Shown here in pieces: positions 58,882 to 64,000 of a stretch of DNA of 64,000 bases. The notes under the pieces were generated by a model. It searched no databases. It was not told where the DNA came from and saw only the letters and a list, made by a program, of their open reading frames with translations. The stretch is taken from positions 3,596,001 through 3,660,000 of the forward strand of contig NZ_CP139368.1 in NCBI RefSeq assembly GCF_034120055.1. The letters are read 5' to 3'. This DNA is from Microbacterium rhizosphaerae. GTDB lineage: Bacteria; Actinomycetota; Actinomycetes; Actinomycetales; Microbacteriaceae. Made by a program: the position numbers and the translations under genes. The first letter of the stretch is position 1, and every line of letters starts with the position of its first letter.

Positions 58882-59532
58882 TCAGATCTTCGTCAGCAGG
58901 TCATCGATCATGCGTCGGGCGCGCATACTGTGCTGTCCCGTCAGGCTGTGGAAAGCGTCCTGCAGCTCCTCGACGATGTCGAACGTCGGGTCCGTGAGCC
59001 AGAGGTCGTTGAGGCCCCCCCATATCGCGAGAATCTGCCGAGCGGCCACTTCCGGGACGATATCCGGATGCGCTTCTCCTGCGGCCTGTCGATCCCTCAC
59101 AAGCGCCGTGAGCGCGTTCAGGGCCCGCTCGTTTCGCGCACGCATGAACTGGTGAGCCGGATGATCGGAATCCGTCGCGGCTGAAGCCACGTAGCTCATG
59201 AGCCTCACGAGATGGACATTGGACTCTTCCACACGCGCGAGACTACGTGCCAAGACATCGAGCGCGTCCGCGCCGTCCTCCAACGGGTGATCCTGGGACC
59301 AGCTGTCGTCGGTGGCTACCTCAGCCGCGCCCACGAGGAGGTGCTCCCGCGTCGGGAAGTGATAGAGCATCGCTCGCTCGCTGATGCCGGCACGCTTCGC
59401 GACTTCCGCGGTGGTCAGGGCGCGATGGCCCCTCTCGAGGACGATCGCATGCGCCGCCCTGCGGATGTCTTCACGCCGAGCCTGCGTTTTCGCGTAAGGC
59501 CCCCGGGGGCCGGTGGAGGCTGCCTCGCTCAT
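58882..59532 (-). CDS. TetR-family transcriptional regulator
   Basis: A 216-residue regulator with the TetR N-terminal domain (RREDIRRAAHAIVLERGHRA, LTTAEVAKRAGISERAMLYH, FPTREHLLVGA) at residues 19-68 and a helical ligand domain ending LTDPTFDIVEELQDAFHSLT. It is divergent from the transporter/esterase/AtuA genes and probably represses them until their substrate is present. The 197-base divergent region contains no operator I can name with confidence. Confidence 0.9.
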   Translation of the reverse strand: MSEAASTGPRGPYAKTQARREDIRRAAHAIVLERGHRALTTAEVAKRAGISERAMLYHFPTREHLLVGAAEVATDDSWSQDHPLEDGADALDVLARSLARVEESNVHLVRLMSYVASAATDSDHPAHQFMRARNERALNALTALVRDRQAAGEAHPDIVPEVAARQILAIWGGLNDLWLTDPTFDIVEELQDAFHSLTGQHSMRARRMIDDLLTKI

Positions 59533-59729
59533 GGCTTCATGTTAGCGCCAAAAACTCAGTGGCGGGCATAGTTCGTGCGAGAACAGTCATTTGCATCGAT
59601 TCACCTAACTACTTGACAAGGCCCAAAAGTGTAAGGCACTGTAGTTTCATGCATCACCCGATGCGCCCACCCCGCGACACTCGTCATCCTGAAGCGAGTC
59701 TCGCCCCATCACATCCGAAGAAGGACTCG

Positions 59730-61256
59730 ATGACAACGAAGTCTGAAGCTCGCGCCACTCGGAAGGCCGAGAAAGCAAACGACCCCACGCGGGTCTCGTT
59801 CTGGAAGTTCCTCACGTGGTCCGCGACCGGCGCCTCGTACGCCGTGTCGGTCATGCTGCTCGGGTACTTCACGATCTACGCGACGGACAGCCTGGGGCTC
59901 AACGCGGGTATCGTCGCCGGCATCCTGGTGTTCGTCAAGATTCTGGACGCACTGGGCTTGCTCTGGTCGGGCTGGCTGATCGACCGAGCACCGGAGACGC
60001 GATGGGGTAAGGCCCGGCCGTTCGAACTCGCCATCGTGGGCGTTTGGGTCGCATCTGCGCTCCTCTTCAGCATTCCGGGGGGACTCGGAGACGTGGCGAA
60101 GTACATTTGGATCGGCGTTGCGTATGCGCTGATCAGCGCCGTGTTCACGCCGCTGCTGAACTCGAATGATCCGCTCTATCTCGCACGCGCCTTCGGGAGC
60201 CGTGACGCGATCACCAAGATCAGCTCTCGTTCCGGGATCTTCGTGGGCCTGTTCGCGATTGTCGCGGGCATCGGGCTGCCGTTGATCTTCGGAAGCGCCG
60301 GAAAGGACCCGAGCGCCTGGACGATCGCCGCGTGGAGCCTCGCGGTTCCCATGGCGCTCTTCGGCCTTGGACGATTCGTGTTCAACAAGGAGAAGTACCT
60401 CACCGAGGATCCCACCACCCCCAAGGTGACACTCAAAGAGATCTGGACGGTGCTGAAGTCCAATCGGCATCTGTGGACCATCGCGGCTATTCAGTTCGTC
60501 AACGCGTTCGTCGGATTCATCGGCGTTGGCACGTACTACTTCCGCTACATCGTCGGTGACCTTTCGCTCCTGGCCCTCGCCAGCGCGATGAACATTCTGC
60601 TGCTGCCTATCCTGATCTTCCTTCCCGTCCTGGTGCGCAAGTTCGGCATCGCCAAGACCATGTTCGTGGCGAACCTGATCGGCGCGGCCGGCTTCGTCCT
60701 GTTCGCTCTCGGCGGGCTGGGGATGCCTTTCGTGATCGCCGCGCTGCTCTTCTCAGCCGTCGCCGGCATCCCGATCGCGTTCCTCATTCCGGTGATGATC
60801 ATCGACAGCGCGACTTACAACGAGTGGCAGGGCAACCGTCGCCTCGAAAGCGTCGGCGGCGCCGTCACCGGATTCGGCCGCAACATCGCGGCGGCGATCT
60901 CGGTGGGCGCGACCGGTCTCGTGCTGACGGCCACGGGATACAACGGAACCCTCGACGTCCAGGCCCCGGCCGCGACCGCCGGCATCACGGTGCTGGCGAG
61001 TTGGGTCCCGGCGGCACTGACAGTGATCTCCGCATTCGTGGCGCTGGGCTACGGAAAGTTCGAGCGCCAGCTGCCGACCATCACCGCCGACATCGACCTG
61101 CGCCGCATGGAAGAGGCGAATGGGGAGGTGCCCGCCTGGGCGACGCCGTACATGGCGACGGCTGCGACTGCCGCGAGCGGCATTCACATTGTGACTGAAG
61201 GGCACACCGCCCACGGAGCGGATGCAGGACCGGAGCGCTCGAGCCGGGACGTCTGA
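59730..61256 (+). CDS. GPH-family (MelB-like) MFS transporter
   Basis: A 508-residue sodium- or proton-coupled symporter. The ATG at 59730 has GAAGAAGGA 5-6 bases upstream. Twelve membrane segments are visible, starting WSATGASYAVSVMLLGYFTI; WSGWLIDRAPETRWGKARPF is the loop 2-3 motif of the glycoside-pentoside-hexuronide family (Asp-Arg...Gly-Lys-Arg pattern), and MIIDSATYNEWQGNRRLESV is the characteristic loop between helices 10 and 11. It is the first gene of the operon with the esterase and AtuA-type genes. Substrate is likely a glycoside or an acylated/terpenoid glycoside. Confidence 0.88.
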   Translation: MTTKSEARATRKAEKANDPTRVSFWKFLTWSATGASYAVSVMLLGYFTIYATDSLGLNAGIVAGILVFVKILDALGLLWSGWLIDRAPETRWGKARPFELAIVGVWVASALLFSIPGGLGDVAKYIWIGVAYALISAVFTPLLNSNDPLYLARAFGSRDAITKISSRSGIFVGLFAIVAGIGLPLIFGSAGKDPSAWTIAAWSLAVPMALFGLGRFVFNKEKYLTEDPTTPKVTLKEIWTVLKSNRHLWTIAAIQFVNAFVGFIGVGTYYFRYIVGDLSLLALASAMNILLLPILIFLPVLVRKFGIAKTMFVANLIGAAGFVLFALGGLGMPFVIAALLFSAVAGIPIAFLIPVMIIDSATYNEWQGNRRLESVGGAVTGFGRNIAAAISVGATGLVLTATGYNGTLDVQAPAATAGITVLASWVPAALTVISAFVALGYGKFERQLPTITADIDLRRMEEANGEVPAWATPYMATAATAASGIHIVTEGHTAHGADAGPERSSRDV

Positions 61257-61341
61257 CCAGAGAGGTGCGGCGGATGCAAGCATCCGCCGCACCTCCCCTG
61301 ACGAGGACTCATCGATCGCCGCACAACCGAGACCCACTGCG

Positions 61342-62705
61342 ATGACACACACACCAGAGTTGGACGTGCTTGTTACCACCTGGAGAGGGGTGCAGTTCGC
61401 CAGCCTCGCGCACAGCTTCGCGGCTCCTCAGCCGGTAGACCTCACTGCCCTGCCCGTCCCCGGCGGCACCGCCGGAAGCGCACCCCTGCAACGCCTCCAT
61501 GCCGCGCGCCCGCTGGGAGCGGCGACATCGCCGGACTGCCTGTTCCTGAATGTCTTCGCACCGAAGGGAGCGGCGGATCTGCCCGTCGTGCTCTACTTCT
61601 TCGGGGGCGGATTCGAAGCGGGCGCCGCGTCCGAGGCATCCATCGACGGGGCCCACCTTGCGCAGCTCGGGCCCTGCATCTTCGTCGCCGCGAATTACCG
61701 GCTGGGTGCCTACGGGTTCGCCCACTTCCACACGCTGAGCGACCAGCTGACAGACGCGCACAACCTCGGTCTGCAGGATGCCATCGCGGCGCTGCACTGG
61801 GTGCGGAAATTCATTCACCTGTTCGGAGGGGATCCGCACCGTGTCACCCTGATGGGCGGCAGCTCCGGCGCATTCCTGGCTACCGCACTCGCGGTGGCCC
61901 GAGGAGTCGCCCCGTCCAAGCCCTCGCCTGCTTCTCGGGCGGCGCGTCACGCATCATCGCCGAAGAAGACTCGCTGCGCTTCGGCAAGGACATCGTTCGC
62001 GCCCTCGGCCGCGAGGCGTCCGGCTCGACCCTTCTGAGCTCGCGCGCGGAAGCGATTCTCGATGCACAATCCACTGTCACGCCTGTGAACATCGCGTCCC
62101 GGAACAGCCGGCGACCACGCGGCTTCGGAATTGCACGCGACGATACCTCCCGGAACCCGGTCGTCCCCGATCATCCGCTCGCCGTCGTCTCCGCCGGCGG
62201 CCTTCGAGACACCTTCGTCCTGGCCGCGGCCGCTGTCGACGAAGCACAGGGGTTCCACCCCGCCACAGTCCCCATTCCCGCCTCAGGTCTGCTCGAGGGG
62301 ATCCAAGACTTCACCGGCACCACCCGGGAAGCCATTCGGCGCGAATACGGCGACGGGGACCCTCAATCGAAGTGGCGCCGCCTGCTCGCCGACTACATCT
62401 ACCGGCTTCCGGCCGCCCGCCTCGTGATGGCGCAACGGGCCGCAGGCGGCAACGCCGCATACCTCGACATCAGTCGAGATGACGGCGCCCCCGCTCATCA
62501 TGGGGCAGAAGCACCAGCACTGTTCCAGCCACCGACCAACGACCGCGAACGCACGGTCGCGATTGCGGTTCTCGAGCTCATCCGGACAGGACGCGTCGAC
62601 GCGGACGGCGTCCGAGAACCTTTCGTCGCGGGCGATGTCCTGCCTGTCGATGTCCTGCCACCGTCGCACCTGCTCGAACTCTGGGAAGGTGTCCCGAGAC
62701 CATGA
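61342..62705 (+). pseudogene. Type-B carboxylesterase, interrupted by one frameshift
   Basis: From the ATG at 61342 the product matches type-B carboxylesterases: WRGVQFASLAHSFA, SPDCLFLNVFAP, FFGGGFEAG (oxyanion hole), NYRLGAYGF, and the nucleophile in MGGSSGAFLAT (G-x-S-x-G near residue 175). At 61,911-61,914 the frame breaks; adding one C to the run CCCC restores VAPVQALACFSGGASRIIAE and the frame then continues to TGA at 62705 with VVSAGGLRDTF. The total would be 454 residues, a normal length. It may be a real null allele or a sequence error in a homopolymer. Its end overlaps the AtuA-type ATG. Confidence 0.82.
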
Positions 62706-64000
62706 CCGCCAGTTACCGCATCGGAGCAGGATCCGGCTTCGCCGGCGACCGCATCGAACCAGCCGCGACTCTCGCCGAACGCTGTGATCTCGACGCCCTC
62801 GTCTTCGAGTGCCTCGCCGAACGCACGATCGGGCTCGCACACCAGCGAATGACCCACGAGGACGCCGCCGGTTTCGATCCCGCCTTCCTTCAGCGTCTTC
62901 GCGCGGTGCTTCCCACGCTCCCCGCCAAGACCAAGCTGCTCACCAACGCCGGCGCAGCCGACCCGCGCGGTCTCGCTCGCGAGATCCAACGCGAACTGGC
63001 CGAACACGCGCACCCCCGTTCTCTTTCTATCGCGGCCGTGTTCGGTGACGACGTCATCGACGTGCTACCCGGGTCCGCGCAGATCCTCGGCACCGATATG
63101 ACGGTCGCCGACCTCGGCGACCGAATCGTGTCCGCCAATGCCTACATCGGCGCAGCCGCAGCGGTCGCAGCGCTGGACGAGGGCGCAGATATCGTCGTGA
63201 CCGGTCGCATGGGCGATGCGGCACTCTTCGCCGCCCCGATCCTGCATCACTTCAACGCGGACCCCGACTCCCCCGACGCCGCCGCTGCCCCCACGCTCAT
63301 CGGTCACCTGCTCGAATGCGCCGGGCAACTCACCGGTGGCTACTTCGCCGATGGCATCCGCAAGACCGTCCCCGACCTCGCGCATCTCGGATTCCCCTTC
63401 GCAGGCGTGGAAAGCGACGGGTCAGCCGAATTCCGAAAGCCGGAGAACACCGGCGGAGTCTTGTCGCGCGAGACGGTGCTCGAACAGCTTCTCTACGAGA
63501 TCGACGACCCCCGCTGCTACCAGACCCCTGACACCACCCTCGACTTCACACCTGTCCTCATCCAGGAGACGGGACCCAACCGGGTGCGCGTCAGTGGAGT
63601 CCGATCAACGGGTCGCCCACAGCAGCTGAAGGTGAGCATCGGCGTCATGGACGGGTATCTCGCGGCAGGGAGCATCGCGTACGCGGGGCACGCCGCGCTC
63701 GAGCGGGCGCAGCTCGCGCTGGCGATCGTGAGCGAACGATGGGAATCCGTTCACGACCGCCCCGCGTCCGAGCTTCGGTTGGATCTGCAGGGCGCGAACT
63801 CGCTGCGGCCGTGGACGCAACCACCGCACGCTCCCGCCGAGGTGCGAGCCCGCATCGGCATCCGAAGTTTCGATCCTGGCGTGCCCGCTCTCCTGCGCCG
63901 GGAACTCGAATCCCTGTACACGAACGGCCCCTCCGGCGGAGGAGGAGTCGAGTTCTCGTCCTCCCAGACCGTCGGCATCGTCTCGGCCCTCATCGACCGC
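62702..64000 (+). CDS. AtuA/DUF1446-family protein, 3' end beyond window
   Basis: At least 433 residues of an acyclic-terpene-utilization AtuA-like protein: RIGAGSGFAGDRIEPA at the N-terminus, LVFECLAERTIGLAHQRM, LLTNAGAADPRGLAREI, GADIVVTGRMGDAALFAAPI, CAGQLTGGYFADG and TGGVLSRETVLEQLLYEIDD are the family's conserved blocks. AtuA is needed for growth on citronellol-type terpenes in Pseudomonas, but its reaction is unresolved. The ATG overlaps the esterase stop, so ester hydrolysis and this step are linked. The family is also found with other branched acids, so a terpene substrate is only suggested. Confidence 0.88.
   Translation, partial: MTASYRIGAGSGFAGDRIEPAATLAERCDLDALVFECLAERTIGLAHQRMTHEDAAGFDPAFLQRLRAVLPTLPAKTKLLTNAGAADPRGLAREIQRELAEHAHPRSLSIAAVFGDDVIDVLPGSAQILGTDMTVADLGDRIVSANAYIGAAAAVAALDEGADIVVTGRMGDAALFAAPILHHFNADPDSPDAAAAPTLIGHLLECAGQLTGGYFADGIRKTVPDLAHLGFPFAGVESDGSAEFRKPENTGGVLSRETVLEQLLYEIDDPRCYQTPDTTLDFTPVLIQETGPNRVRVSGVRSTGRPQQLKVSIGVMDGYLAAGSIAYAGHAALERAQLALAIVSERWESVHDRPASELRLDLQGANSLRPWTQPPHAPAEVRARIGIRSFDPGVPALLRRELESLYTNGPSGGGGVEFSSSQTVGIVSALIDR

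Noticed and set aside
59547..59646. Operator and promoter candidates in the TetR divergent region (TTGACA at 59614; short AGTG/CACT repeat at 59629-59641)
   Set aside because: No -10 at normal spacing for the TTGACA, and a 4-base arm is too short to claim a TetR site.
1..64000. CRISPR arrays, rRNA genes, prophage structural genes
   Set aside because: No regularly spaced direct repeats, no rRNA signature and no capsid, tail or terminase motifs were seen.

Overview
The window is very GC-rich, densely packed, and uses ATG/GTG starts that often overlap the upstream stop by 4 bases. It carries many LacI- and GntR/FadR-type regulators and several CUT1 sugar importers without their own ATPase. Gene content and layout point to an actinobacterium of the Microbacteriaceae, most likely Microbacterium or a close relative; this is an inference from style and families, not from a marker gene.

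Positions 1-53,500 are almost entirely sugar and sugar-acid catabolism. (a) 1-9,534: an FGGY kinase (cut by the window edge) with araD, a GH3 glycosidase with its CUT1 importer, and two LacI regulators. (b) 9,591-13,067: a MoxR-type AAA ATPase and a VWA protein, the only non-sugar pair. (c) 13,120-20,776: an enolase-superfamily dehydratase, a Gfo/Idh/MocA oxidoreductase, a second CUT1 importer, a LacI regulator and an EamA transporter. (d) 20,914-32,120: a CUT2 importer with an enolase-superfamily dehydratase, a zinc dehydrogenase, an SMP-30 lactonase, an FAH-fold dehydratase, an aldehyde dehydrogenase, an SDR and two GntR regulators, which together look like a phosphate-free (Weimberg-type) pathway to 2-oxoglutarate. 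(e) 32,154-43,165: a GH38 enzyme with a third CUT1 importer, then SDR, FAH hydrolase, aldose epimerase, SMP-30 lactonase and GntR, with the scar of a deleted KDG kinase/KDPG aldolase pair between the two groups. (f) 43,270-47,419: an SDR, a mannonate dehydratase (UxuA type), an APH-fold kinase and a divergent enolase; this operon fits no pathway I know. (g) 47,432-53,489: what reads as a complete oxidative L-fucose pathway (aldose dehydrogenase, fuconolactonase, L-fuconate dehydratase, 2-keto-3-deoxy-L-fuconate dehydrogenase, FAH-type hydrolase, mutarotase, FadR regulator). The same 13-base palindrome lies in three promoters of this block and in the promoter of the importer in (c), so that importer probably serves L-fucose or fucosides.

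At 53,669-53,710 lies the 3' part of a tRNA-Arg(ACG) gene with its native terminator, ending exactly at the end of the anticodon loop. This looks like an attachment-site remnant. By its orientation, DNA to the right is imported: a gene-poor stretch, a small secreted protein with an unknown partner gene, an IS21-family element with a frameshifted istB, then a TetR regulator, a GPH-family transporter, a frameshifted type-B carboxylesterase and an AtuA/DUF1446 protein that runs off the window end.

I saw no CRISPR array, rRNA, complete tRNA, phage structural gene or integrase. All assignments are from reading motifs; no database search was possible.
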